Below, one piece after another: positions 42,857 to 54,432 of a DNA stretch of 64,000 nt. Position 1 is the stretch's first letter, and every line of letters starts with the position of its first letter. A program made the position numbers and the translations under genes. The notes under the pieces were generated by a model. That model was given only the letters and a program-made list of their open reading frames with translations, had not been told where the DNA came from and ran no database searches. Origin of the DNA: Pseudoips prasinana (Eukaryota; Arthropoda; Insecta; Lepidoptera; Nolidae); contig OX621251.1 in assembly GCA_951640165.1 (NCBI GenBank), positions 26,684,893 to 26,748,892 of the forward strand, given 5' to 3'.

Positions 42857-42973
42857 TTTTATTTAGATTTTTTATCAAATGATAAAAAATCTAAATAAAA
42901 CAGCAGCAGTTTAATGGTTAGTTTTATTTGTATAGTAATTAAATAATTACTATACAAATAAAACTAACCATTA
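42857..42973 (+). repeat. Two consecutive perfect hairpins downstream of env (unit 1)
   Basis: Hairpin 1: arms 42857-42877 and 42880-42900 (21 bp, 2-nt loop). Hairpin 2: arms 42912-42941 and 42944-42973 (30 bp, 2-nt loop). Both are exact. They lie in the 320-bp non-coding stretch between env and the next LTR. In unit 2 (56467-56583) the first hairpin is unchanged and the second has one mismatch. Confidence 0.9.
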
Positions 42974-43170
42974 AATATAATTCACTTGACTAACCATTTA
43001 CAAATTTAATACATTAAATCAAATCAAATTTTATTGTTAAAAATATTATTGTTTACATTAATATAGTTTTACATAATTGTGCTTAGATAAGATAGGGTAT
43101 TTTATTATGCAAGTATGTACGATGATTTGATTTACTCACATCTTCCCTTCTCATCTCGTGCTCGGGAGTA

Positions 43171-43515
43171 TGTTCGGACATTGACCGAACAGCTCAGCAC
43201 TTTTAGGTTATTCATTATATAAATTCACTAATGTTAGCAAATAAAGTTAGTTCGTAAGTAACTCGCGATCGATACACTATCAAAGCAATCGGAAACCGCT
43301 CCGATTGCCGCGTAAAGATCAAATCATCAAATCAAATCATTTTAGCTCTTAATATATCATTTTATAAATCTTAGAAATAACCAACTAATTAATTATAGTT
43401 TATATACTTTTAATATATCATTTAAAACCTTATATTTAGTATCATTATCTAATCAACCAAAATACTTAAAAGTGCAGGTCAGTGCTAACTACGGGAGCAG
43501 GCCTAAACTTTTATA
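43171..43515 (+). repeat. BEL LTR 2 (shared by both units)
   Basis: 345 bp, serving as 3' LTR of unit 1 and 5' LTR of unit 2. The base run before it (ctcgtgctcgggagta) is only weakly purine-rich, so the polypurine tract is not obvious. Confidence 0.9.
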
Positions 43516-43533
43516 TGGTCCTTCGAGCCGGAT
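43516..43533 (+). promoter_or_regulatory. Primer binding site, tRNA-Tyr type (unit 2)
   Basis: Same sequence as at 29910, immediately after LTR 2. The leader beyond it differs from unit 1 by a T/C change near 43548. Confidence 0.75.
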
Positions 43534-43840
43534 TTTACAAGGTCCTTCGAGTATACTATCAGTTCGCGAAGTGCAGTGCAAGTGTTTCGTTTACCGAGTT
43601 TTAGTGTTCAGTGCTTTACGCAAAATTAGGGCTTTGGTTTTCGAGATACTTAGCATGGTATTACGTGCGCCGTTGGTTCGTAATCAGTGAAGTGTGGACA
43701 AGCACATTAGACAAGGAAATCGCTGCTGGGCTGCTGAGAAGCTGTGATAGAGGAGCTGTATCGTAAGGAGAATATAAGGTCAGACCAAACCATTTACTTA
43801 CATTTTTTTATCATATCGTATCATATAAACAACGAGCAAG

Positions 43841-45333
43841 ATGGAGAGTATTGTAGTTGGCCAAACTGAAATCTATGACGCTCTGGTTCAACTCTTAACC
43901 AATTTTAAGAAGGATGGTGCTGGGCGGAAAACAGTTGACTATTGTAAGAGAAAGTTGGAGATATTGGAAGCTTATTGGAGAGAGTATCAACAGAATCATA
44001 AACAATGCTGTGAACTTCCTGAGTTTGACCATGTCTATTTTACTAAAAGATGTTATGATAAGGCGGAAGAAGTGTATATCGCGATCAAGGAGTTAATCAA
44101 CAGGACTTTGAGTCAGTTGTTGTCGAAGCAACAAGAGTTAAAGCAACTTCCTATAGAGGTAGGAGTATCAAATCAAGGAGAACAAGCAGGACATTCTACT
44201 CAAATTGGAAAATTTAATCCAAATGAAGGGTCGTCTCATTCCGAACCTGACCAGCAGCAGGACGCCAACTTAAAACACGACACCATTAAACGGGATGAGA
44301 TGATAAAGAAACAAAACATAAACTTTAAGGCGTTTTTGAGGACGGTAACCAACATTGAAATTGACCATTTGAAAAATAACTGGGAATTCGAAGATGCACT
44401 GCGGTCCCTACAAAGTCGCTGGAATATTATTGACATTTTACATTGGGAGATAGAAGCTGAGAACGGTCGTGAAGATGTATGGTACCAAAAGGAATTCACC
44501 AGATATGAGAAAATGTATAATGATTTAAAGAAAAATATTAGTTCTAATATGTGGTCTGAAGCGCATCGGGATAGGTCGACACCAAAAATGAATATTCCTG
44601 AATTTCATGGGAATTACCACCAGTGGACGTCTTTTAAAGATTTGTTCACAGAAACTATACATAAAAACCCGTCGTTATCAAAAGCACAGAAAATGCAGTT
44701 TTTGAAAGGTAAAGTAGTAGGTGAGGCTGAGCGACTGATCCATCATCTTCAGATTAGCTCAGAGAATTATGAGGTATGTTGGGAAATACTAAACCATAGA
44801 TACGACAACAAGAGGCTGATATTCACATCGCATATCAATATTTTATTAAATATCCCCACAATGCAACAACAAACCGCAGGAATGATTAAAAAACTTCACG
44901 ACGTCACAAAGGAATGTTTACACGCCATACAAAACTTAGGTATCGATATTACTAACTGGGATCCACTTTTAGTACATCTATTGTCGCAAAAACTGGACGC
45001 CGAGTCATTTTCAGAATATATAGAGTCTGTGAAAAAGCCTAGAGAAGTAGCAGTACTTCAAGAATTCCTGGATTTCTTGGAGACCAAGTTTACTGCCTTG
45101 GAAGTAGCTCGGCGTAAACAGGAACCGAACAATCATAAGATGAACCATCCAGCATCGCATCTAAACTATCAATCAAGTCAAAAGAAACATTTTTATCATA
45201 GCAATTACTATCAGCCACCAAATAAAAGTAATTCAACAAACACGAAAAACATGAAAACTTTCCACGTTTCGCGGTCATTCACTTGTCCATTTTGCAATGC
45301 TGACCACGGATTGTGGATGTGCGCCCACTTCCC
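43841..45333 (+). CDS. gag: BEL gag, unit 2 (start intact, interrupted by non-LTR element)
   Basis: Starts at ATG 43841 (MESIVVGQTEIYDALVQLL) and keeps the full N terminus that unit 1 lost. A coiled-coil-like, glutamine- and lysine-rich segment occupies residues about 30-130; the DUF1759-type region starts near residue 250 (PKMNIPEFHGNYHQW). The first zinc cluster CPFCNADHGLWMC lies near residue 482. After about 45333 the frame enters the R1-like element and stops at 45376. Differences from unit 1 are few (for example L to P near residue 61 and Y to H near residue 302). Confidence 0.85.
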
Positions 45334-45646
45334 TTCCCGCTACGCTACGGCTCAGTGCGTCGGAGGTTCGCTGTGAAATAATATTATTTTTCTGCTATTT
45401 CGTGATTGTTTTGTGACCTGTGTTTTGTTTCTAGCTTTAGTGTTAGTGCTAAATACTACAATCTGTAAGTTTTTTTAAGTGTTTTAATAAGTAATATCTG
45501 GATTTTAGTTCAAATTATCGTTCGGTGAGTAAGTTTAACTTTTTTCTTGTGAGGGTACCGCGTCATAGTCACAGTTACTTGTTATCGTGCTAAATTAGTT
45601 ATCGTGCTGTTTACATTAAAGCGCTTGCTTATTTCGTGTGAATAAG

Positions 45647-46957
45647 ATGTCAAAAATGAATGACGTCCCCCCCGATAGAGGGCGAAACGCATTTGGGAGA
45701 AGTAAACAGACTCCCAGAACGCCCCCTTCAGGCTTCAACAAACGAGTGTTAGACGATGCGTCACCGACGTTTTGTACTCCCGATGGTCAACAGGAATCGG
45801 ACAATAAACGTTTTCGGGGATCTCAATCCGATTATTCGTCTTCATTAAATATTAGCGATACAAACAGTGCGGAATATAATTATTGCGATCTTGTGACACA
45901 AGCTTCCGTTTATCTGTCAAAGGTTAACGAATTAGTCAGTGATTCCAACTCGGGTATGAATATCGCGAATAAGCTATCGATGATGGATTGTACGCAGCGC
46001 CTTACCAGTATTATTTCATTACTTGCGCTTAAATCTTCATGCAATGAAACTAAATTGGCGAACGCAGAACGTCAGTTAGATCTTTGCGTAAATAAAACCA
46101 ATTCTGAGATTCCTACGTACGCGGAACAATTAAAACTGCGTTTACCGAAAAAAACCGCCGCCCCCATAGTACAGACGCGAAAACCGGTTCCTTCAATTAT
46201 TGCGTATCCCACCGCTGAGCGATCAGCGGAGTACGCGACTTCGTCGGCGACCAAGGAAGCGCTTATGAAGGCTATAAAACCCGCGGACGACGGTTTTCAA
46301 ATAGTAGGCGTTAAAAAAACTTCCAATTCTGGCGTTGTACTCCGAGTGGCAAATGAAACCCAACTCAATAAAATTCGCTCTGTCGAGGCCATTCGTTCGG
46401 CGGGTTTAAAACTTCAAACTCCATCCGGGCGACGACCGCGCATACTTATAAAAGATATACCGTCGTCAATGGACGACCAGGTCTTTTTAACGGCGTTATA
46501 CAGGCAAAATATCAAAGATAGTGATCTTAAAGTCAGCAAAGACGATTTTACGTCTAAAACTAAAATTGTGCGCAAGCGTAACGTAGCTAATGGGCGCAAG
46601 TGGGTGGGAATTGAGCTCGAACCGGAGATTAGAAAACATTTAGTCAGCACTAAAGAAAAACTTTTCATCGACTGGGCTACATGCCGCTTTATTGATGATT
46701 TAGAGGTAGTTCGGTGTTTAAACTGCCAGCAATATGGGCATGTTTTCAAGTACTGTAGTAATAAATTACCTACCTGTGCCTTATGCGCAGAAGCACATCC
46801 CACAAAATCATGTAAGCACCACAATGACCCAGAATTTAAACCAGTTTGTGCATCGTGTAAAACATATAAAAAACCTCACGACCACAAATGCGGCTCGGAC
46901 AACTGCCCCACATTTAAGCATAAACTTGAGCAGTTAGTGCTAAATACCAAATATTAA
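45647..46957 (+). CDS. Non-LTR ORF1 protein, unit 2
   Basis: 436 codons, uninterrupted, with the same three zinc knuckles as 32041-33351. The only coding difference I noticed is V to M near residue 114. It is followed by the same TAATATG junction with ORF2. Confidence 0.85.
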   Translation: MSKMNDVPPDRGRNAFGRSKQTPRTPPSGFNKRVLDDASPTFCTPDGQQESDNKRFRGSQSDYSSSLNISDTNSAEYNYCDLVTQASVYLSKVNELVSDSNSGMNIANKLSMMDCTQRLTSIISLLALKSSCNETKLANAERQLDLCVNKTNSEIPTYAEQLKLRLPKKTAAPIVQTRKPVPSIIAYPTAERSAEYATSSATKEALMKAIKPADDGFQIVGVKKTSNSGVVLRVANETQLNKIRSVEAIRSAGLKLQTPSGRRPRILIKDIPSSMDDQVFLTALYRQNIKDSDLKVSKDDFTSKTKIVRKRNVANGRKWVGIELEPEIRKHLVSTKEKLFIDWATCRFIDDLEVVRCLNCQQYGHVFKYCSNKLPTCALCAEAHPTKSCKHHNDPEFKPVCASCKTYKKPHDHKCGSDNCPTFKHKLEQLVLNTKY

Positions 46958-46958
46958 T

Positions 46959-47912
46959 ATGGCTTACTTAAAAATAGGGCAGCTAAATCTTCACAACGAT
47001 AGGGTTGCGACATCAGAGTTGGAAACTTTAGTCAATGAATACAACTTAGATATAGTGCTTGTACAAGAACAATATCAATATGCGCGTTTAAAAAATAAAT
47101 TGGTGCAGCTAGACAACAAATCACGGGCTGCTATTTACGTAACGCGTACTAATTTTACGGTAAGCGCTATGCGAAACCTCATGACGTCACACTGTGCTGT
47201 CGCTGAAATATCATCCCCATCCTGGAAAGTTTACGTAGTGAGCTGTTATTTTCAGTATTCAGATCCTGTCGGTCCCCATTTACATCACTTGCGCCATGTT
47301 TTGATGTCCCTCAAAGGACACAAAATCATTATTGGCGCAGATGTTAACGCATCCTCTACGTTATGGTATGGCAAATACCGTTCAAGCGATACAGAACGGC
47401 GGAACGCCGTCGAAGATTTCGTCGCTGAGATGAATCTATCAAAACATAACACTCCTGATGCACCGCCTACTTATTGTAGCCCTACTGGCGAATCTTTTAA
47501 TGACGTCACTTTTTCAAGCTCAGACGTCCGAGTAGATGGATGGCGTGTTTTGCCTGACGCTTCATCCAGTGATCACCGCTTAATCGTGTACGAGTTTGTT
47601 CCTCGGTTGGCACAAAGACCTGCGGCTATTTACGGTAACTATAGATATCGGCTCAAAGGGGCCGATTGGGATTTTTTCAGAGCTCTTTTTGCCGCGCATG
47701 CCAGGGATTTCACCCGGGATGAACTAACAACAGAGGAATGTGCTGTAATGATGTCGGACACTTTTACCTACTGTGCCGATATTGCCATAGGCCGCGTCCC
47801 TATCACTAATATTCGAAGATGCGATTGGTGGAATAACTACTTAATTAAAGTTCGATGTGAATTTCGGAGAGCACGTAAAAAATATAATAAACTAAAAAAC
47901 GTAAAATTGTAG
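46959..47912 (+). CDS. Non-LTR ORF2, endonuclease part, unit 2
   Basis: Copy of 33353-34306 with the catalytic residues kept and one substitution noticed (T to A near residue 223). It ends at the same frameshift in the A-rich run. Confidence 0.8.
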   Translation: MAYLKIGQLNLHNDRVATSELETLVNEYNLDIVLVQEQYQYARLKNKLVQLDNKSRAAIYVTRTNFTVSAMRNLMTSHCAVAEISSPSWKVYVVSCYFQYSDPVGPHLHHLRHVLMSLKGHKIIIGADVNASSTLWYGKYRSSDTERRNAVEDFVAEMNLSKHNTPDAPPTYCSPTGESFNDVTFSSSDVRVDGWRVLPDASSSDHRLIVYEFVPRLAQRPAAIYGNYRYRLKGADWDFFRALFAAHARDFTRDELTTEECAVMMSDTFTYCADIAIGRVPITNIRRCDWWNNYLIKVRCEFRRARKKYNKLKNVKL

Positions 47913-50035
47913 GCGATGTTTTAAATAATGCATATATAAATCTCAAAATAGCTCGTTCACGTTACCGCTCGTCAATAGAGAAATCCAAAGGCAATCTTAT
48001 TAGAAAAATAGTCGATAAATTAGATAAAGAAGGCCCGTGGTCGCCCCTATACCATGAGTTTAAAGCAAATAGGTCTATAGATTTAGCTTATATTCAAAAC
48101 ATAAAAATCAATAATACCTACACCAGTGGCATAGAGGAGACCACGGAATCCTTACTTAATTCGCTCATACCTGATGATAGTTCCTTGAACGATAATGACT
48201 ACCATAAGCAGATTAGACAGTGGGCAAACAATCCACCCGCTACCTATATGTCTAGTCTTCCTACAATCAATGAGTTTATGAATACTGTGAAATCGCTACC
48301 TGTTAACAAAGCTTCAGGTGAAGATAAAATATCCAACAAAATGATAATAGAAGCCACAAAACAATCCGGTGATTCAATACTAAAAGTTTTTAATCGTTGC
48401 ATATCTGAAGGGACTTTTCCGCGTTCTTGGCGCAGCGGTTTTATTCGTATTATACCAAAAAATGGCGATAAACTGCCTGAAGACCCTAAGTCATACCGAC
48501 CAATAACGTTACTGCCTTCCTTAGGCAAGCTTCTAGAACGACTTATTGTACCGCGATTGCTGCCGGGAGGACCAAAATTTCACGGAAATCAATTTGGTTT
48601 TACTGCGGGTAAATCGACAGTGGACGCAGCTATCTCAGTGAGGAAAGCTGTAAACTCGTCCGAATGTAAATACGTTTTGGCCATATTCCTAGATATTTCA
48701 GGGGCGTTTGATAATACTTGGTGGCCAATTTTGTTACAAAAACTTAAGTTACGCGGCTGTTACAGTAAAATATATTCGATAATCACATCTTATTTCGTAC
48801 ATGGCTCTGCAACTCTTAAGCTTGGTCACTTCAGAGTCACTAAATCGTTAACCATGGGTTGCCCCCAGGGCTCAGTGCTCGCGCCGTATCTCTGGAACTT
48901 GGGTTTTGATGACTTCTTGACATTACCCTTGCCATCACGCTGCTCTCTAACGGCATATGCTGACGATGGCCTCTTACTTATACAGGGTAACTCCAGGAGA
49001 GAGTTGGAAAATCTGGCTCAAACTTGCTTAAGTATGATAAGTGAATGGGGTAAAAGAAATCGCCTTACATTTGCTCCTCATAAAACCTACCAACTCCTTC
49101 TTAAAGGTGAACTAAAATCCCCCCCGGGCGTAAAACTTAATAATGTTACTGTAAAACGCAAAATATCAACCTGTTATTTGGGTTTAGTTTTAGAAAAGAA
49201 TTTCTCGTTTGTAGAACATATTAAATCAGTTGGGGAAAAAGCTAAGCGAAACTTTTTTGCACTCACAAGGATATCGACGGCAACCTGGGGCCTCTCTTTT
49301 AATACTCTTAAAATCATTTACGGGGCAACCTATCTTGGGTGTATATGCTACGGCTCACCTGTGTGGGCTGATAGGGCTACCATCGGAGCTGCTCGCCGTA
49401 AATTACTACAAAGCCAGAGGTTGGCGTTGATATTTCTGTGTAAAGCCTATAGAACAGTGAGCACAGAGGCCCTACCTGTCCTAGCGGGTGTACTACCGGT
49501 TGATCTTGAAGTACAAAGACGAGCAGCAATGTATTATTCTACGCGCGATAATTTAGAAAATGATTTCTTATCATTACGCGACCGTGCGAAAATAATCAGG
49601 CTATTTATGCCAATAGCTGACTTAAATAACGAACTACTAAATGAATGGCAATGTAGATGGAATACGTCAACCAAGGGTCGCCATCTGCACCAGTTCTTTC
49701 CGGACGTACGCGAACGGTTAAATAAAACTTGGCTAATCATAGACCATTGTGTTGCACAATTTCTTACCGGACACGGCAATTTTAAAAGTAAATTGTATAG
49801 TTTCAAATTAGTATCTTCACCAATCTGTCTGTGCTCAACATCCAGTAACGAATATGAACAAACTGCCCACCACATCCTGTGGGAGTGTGATCTCTGGCAA
49901 AATCAGCTTGATATTATGTTAAACAGCTTGCAACCAATATCTGGAGTAGTTTATTATACGGATCTTGTAGCAACAAGGAACAACTTCCGTGCGTTTAAGC
50001 GTTTTTGCCATACCTACTATTGGAATCAAATATAA
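47888..50035 (+). CDS. Non-LTR ORF2, reverse transcriptase part, unit 2
   Basis: Copy of 34282-36429 with YADD and the C-terminal CCHC-like motif kept. It differs at a few residues (S to K context in RGCYSKIYS, NQLDIML). Confidence 0.85.
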
Positions 50036-50325
50036 CAGCTCACTTAGGACCCTTAAATTGATCCTCGGTGCTTTTGCAGCTGGCTTCTCTAGTTGCAAAT
50101 CTCTCATTTTATGAGGCTATAGCCTCTTTACATCATTCTGTCTCCCGCTTTGCTCTGGAGGGAAGTGGAACTATTCATTTTCTAACTCCTCCTTTTTTCT
50201 GTTTCTGATTAAATTCGTTGCGGGATCCAAGACAGTTAAAGCGATTCCCCGGGACATGCCTGAGCTTCACCGCTCAGTGTCATTTCATTGTGTGCCACTG
50301 TTGATCCTGGCTTACAGGAGTTGCA

Positions 50326-51915
50326 GTGGTGGGTAAGAGGGAGGGACTAGTCCCGTTATTCAACCACTTTAATAAATCATGTATTTCGACAAAAAGGTGT
50401 CGAAAATGCGACGCTCATCACAATACATTATTGCATGAAGCAATTGTCGCGAAGAACAAATCTACCACCTCAGCAAAATCAAACAATAAGGGCGTGAACA
50501 CACTGAGCGGTTCTAATAAAACAAATACACAATATACATTGAGCTCAAATCATGTCTCATGGAATGATATGACTGAAACTCTTTTAGCTACGGCTATAGT
50601 GAAGGTGACAGCAGCCGATGGATTGCAGCATACCATGAGATGTTTAATTGATCAGGGGTCTCAAATCTCAATAATAAGCGAGAATGCGGCCCAAATTTTA
50701 AACTTAAAAATACATAAGTATAAAGGAAAAATTATTGGAGTTGGGGAAAACGAGAGAAGCTGTAAGGGAATGATGAATATTCGCATTCAATCAATCTATA
50801 ACGACTTTTCGTTAGAAGGCGAAGTTCTTATCATGAGTAGTTTAATCAAATGTTTACCAAACAAATCTTTTACAAAACCGTCTTGGCCACACATACAAAA
50901 TATAAATTTAGCGGATCCGGACTTCAATACAAGTCGCCCCGTGGACTTACTTTTAGGAGCGGATGTATACGGCATGATTGTCTTAAATGGCATCTTAAGA
51001 GGAGATAGTGAGGATCAACCGATTGCCCAGCAAACACAATTGGGATTTTTGCTATGTGTTGCCATGAAACCAAATTACATGTGCAACGTTGTCCTTCAAA
51101 ATACAGATGACTTACGCAAATTTTGGGAAAATGAGGATATCAGCGAGCCGATTGAGATGTCTACAGAGGATCATGAATGTTTACAGTACTTCTTATCAAC
51201 AACAGAGAGATTAGAAAACGGAAAATACCAAGTTCGACTACCATTTAAATCAGAAATAAAAGAACAGCTCGGGTCTACTAGATCTTTAACATTGGCACAG
51301 TTCCGTAAATTAGAAGAAAAACTACAGAAACATCCCGAACTGAAATTGGATTACGTTAATTTTATGAATGAATATTCTACGTTGGGTCATATGATACCTT
51401 CGGCTGGGAACACGACACCCGAGTGTTATCTACCTCATCACTGTGTAACACGTGATCCAACTACTACAAAGCTGCGAGTGGTATTTAATGCCTCGGCTAG
51501 GTCAATGTCAGGACTCAGTTTAAATGACGTCATGTACCGGGGCCCAAATTTGCAACAAGATTTACAGGAGTTAATTTTGAAGTGGAGACAGTATCAATAT
51601 GCTTTCACAGCCGACATTGAAAAGATGTACCGTCATATATTGGTACACCCTGATGACCAAACCTATCAAAAAATATTATGGAGAAAATCACCTGATCAAC
51701 CTATCAAATCATTTTCACTTACAACAGTTACATATGGTACAAAACCAGCACCATTTTTGGCAATGATGTGTTTGAAGCAATTGGCCCAGGAAGAGAAACT
51801 AAAATTCCCTGACGCAGCAAAAGCATTAGAAGAATCCTTCTTCATGGATGACTATTGTGGAGGGGCCCACTCTAAACGGGAAGCAAATCAAATCAAATCA
51901 AATCGGATCTTATAA
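50326..51915 (+). CDS. pol: BEL gag C-terminus, protease and RT N-terminal part, unit 2
   Basis: Copy of 36720-38309 with the same protease and RT motifs and the same AAATC-repeat frameshift at its end. Residue differences seen: S to P in VTRDPTTTK, P to T in DDQTYQ, and W to G just after MDDYCG. Confidence 0.85.
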   Translation: MVGKREGLVPLFNHFNKSCISTKRCRKCDAHHNTLLHEAIVAKNKSTTSAKSNNKGVNTLSGSNKTNTQYTLSSNHVSWNDMTETLLATAIVKVTAADGLQHTMRCLIDQGSQISIISENAAQILNLKIHKYKGKIIGVGENERSCKGMMNIRIQSIYNDFSLEGEVLIMSSLIKCLPNKSFTKPSWPHIQNINLADPDFNTSRPVDLLLGADVYGMIVLNGILRGDSEDQPIAQQTQLGFLLCVAMKPNYMCNVVLQNTDDLRKFWENEDISEPIEMSTEDHECLQYFLSTTERLENGKYQVRLPFKSEIKEQLGSTRSLTLAQFRKLEEKLQKHPELKLDYVNFMNEYSTLGHMIPSAGNTTPECYLPHHCVTRDPTTTKLRVVFNASARSMSGLSLNDVMYRGPNLQQDLQELILKWRQYQYAFTADIEKMYRHILVHPDDQTYQKILWRKSPDQPIKSFSLTTVTYGTKPAPFLAMMCLKQLAQEEKLKFPDAAKALEESFFMDDYCGGAHSKREANQIKSNRIL

Positions 51916-51974
51916 AACTATTACAAAAGGGAGGATTTAATTTACGAAAGTGGACCTCAAACAAATCACATCTT

Positions 51975-54423
51975 TTGGCAGACTTAGATAAAAGTTTATG
52001 CAATCAATCAACATATGAGTTCAAACAGTCGGACTCTACCAAAACGCTAGGACTCGCATGGAATCCGCAAAAGGATAAATTCATTTTTGGCTCTAAATTG
52101 GAACTAGGGTCAAAAACATCAGAAACCAAGAGATCACTTCTTTCGGACATATCCAAGTTATTTGATCCGTTGGGGTGGCTCACTCCTTTAAGCATTAGCA
52201 TGAAAATTCTATTTCAACAAGTATGGTTAGCAAAATTGGAATGGGATGACGTACTACCAGAAGATATAAAGAGTAAGTGGCACGATTTAAGGAAAGATTT
52301 GGAGAAAATAAACACTATAACAATAAACAGATGGATAGGTACAACAGGAGACCAAAATGTGCAGTTACACGGATTTTCCGACGCATCAAATAAAGCTTAT
52401 TCTGCCGTTATTTACTGCAAGACAAGCGGCAGAGATGGTTGTAACATATCTTTGGTTACTGCGAAGGCCAGATTAGTGCCTATAAGTAAAGTTATCTCGA
52501 CACCTAGGTTGGAGATAATGGGGGCTCATCTCTTAGCCCAGCTAATGAAGAAAGTGTGTGCTTGCTTTACAAATTATAAAATAGAAACATACTGCTGGAC
52601 TGATTCCACCGCCGCGCCGTACTCGGGTGGATTCAAGGAGACCCAGCGCGATGGAAACCCTTTGTAACAAATCGAGTTAAATTTATAACCAAAATCATAT
52701 TATCAGAAAATTGGGGATATGTAAATACGAACGAGAATCCAGCAGATGCTGCAAGTCGCGGATTAACTATCAATCAATTGAAGGAACATTCGTTATGGTG
52801 GGATGGTCCATCATGGCTTCAGTCATTCCAGAACAAAAGCATACCACATACTATTTATGAAACAAACTTGGAAATTAAGAAATCTATTTTAAAACAAACA
52901 AATGCCGTTTCATAGAACATCAAAGTCAACCTATACTTCAAAATATCATAAACCATCTCTTATATAAATTTAGTTCATTTATAAAAATTGTACGTATTCT
53001 AGCATGGATACTGCGATTATCTACAAAAAAGGTTCGTCAACCTTACCTCACGTTGCAAGAACTACGACGCGCTAAAATGCTTATTGTAAAAAACGTGCAA
53101 CAAACAGAATTTGTCGATGACATACTTTACATAAGCAAGCATGGAAAAGTTCATTCTAAAAGTAAAATTTTGAATCTGAACCCCATTGTTGATCAAGACG
53201 GCATTCTTCGAGTGAGTGGTAGATTAAGAAACGCTCAGATGTGCCCTGAGATGAAGTATCCCATCATCATACCTCATAATCATCGACTTACTACATTAAT
53301 AATACAATATACTCATGAATTAACATTCCATGGTGGGGCCCGCCTTACTTTATCTAACATTCGACAAAAATACTGGATAATTGGCGGTTATATGGCAACA
53401 AAAAAGTTTATACGACAATGTATTACATGCAGAAAACAAGAACCAGTAAAACAATTTCAACTCATGGGTGACCTACCATCATCTAGAGTTAACCCTGAAA
53501 GCCCTTTTTATCATTGTGGCGTAGATTACACGGGTTTCGTAGAAATTAAGGCTAATAAAGGGCGCGGGATAAAAACGAGTAAGGGATACATAGCGCTTTT
53601 CATATGTATGGTGACAAAAGCTGTTCACTTGGAATTAGTTTCCGATTTAACCACTTCAGCTTTCCTAGCAGCTTTGCACCGAATGGCCGCTAGACGCGGA
53701 GCACCACGTCACGTATACAGTGACAACGGAACAAACTTCGTGGGAGCCAACAGAATGCTACAAACAGAGTATGAACAACTTCGGCAAATCTTTATTGAAA
53801 AATTCTTTACGGAGATTACTGAGCTACAAATTGAATGGCACTATAATCCAGCTAAATCAGCACATGCCGGTGGAATTTGGGAAAGGAATATTGGTTTATT
53901 GAAAAAACATTTAAAACGTGTAATCGGTCAACACAAATTAACATTCGAAGAATACACCACTCTACTGTCCAGAATAGAAGCTTGTATGAACACACGACCG
54001 CTCTGTGCGCTGTCAGAAGATCCTCAAGATCTAGAATTTCTAACGCCAGCCCACTTCCTATCGACACGACCAGGTTTATCTGTAATAGAAACAGAGGAAG
54101 ATGCCCGGACCAGATGGCACTTAACGAATAAATTGTTTACAGATTTATGGAAAAGGTGGAAAACCGAATATCTAACACAATTATCTGCAAGAAACAAGTG
54201 GAAGGAGTATCAGAAAAATATAAGCGTGGGTGACCTAGTAATGATACATGATGATGAAATTCTACCGGCAGGAAAATGGCCAGTTGGTCGCGTTACAGAA
54301 GTCCACCCAGGAAAAGATGAGCTCGTGAGAGTGGTCACCTTGAAAACAAAGAATGGCTACTTAAAACGACCCATCGTAAAATTGTCAATTTTACCTTTGA
54401 AAAACGACACGGAAGATAAATAA
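51975..54423 (+). pseudogene. pol: BEL pol: RNase H and integrase, unit 2, two private frameshifts
   Basis: Corresponds to 38369-40813. After the RNase H motif CWTDST a 5-bp insertion (repeating gccg/cgccg at about 52613-52619) shifts the frame and leads to a stop at 52667. A 1-bp deletion near 52909 shifts it again, and the integrase is open from before 53053 to 54423. The integrase domains (HHCC, DDE, C-terminal) are all present and match unit 1 apart from Q to H, S to P and M to L changes. The two indels account exactly for the 4-bp difference in unit length. Confidence 0.85.
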
Positions 54424-54432
54424 TATCAACAT

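Larger units (their letters stand above)
45334..50351 (+). mobile_element. R1-clade-like non-LTR retrotransposon inside BEL gag (unit 2)
   Basis: Same element, same site and same orientation as 31728-36745, nearly base for base. It therefore arrived before the BEL unit was duplicated and does not represent a second insertion. Confidence 0.75.
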
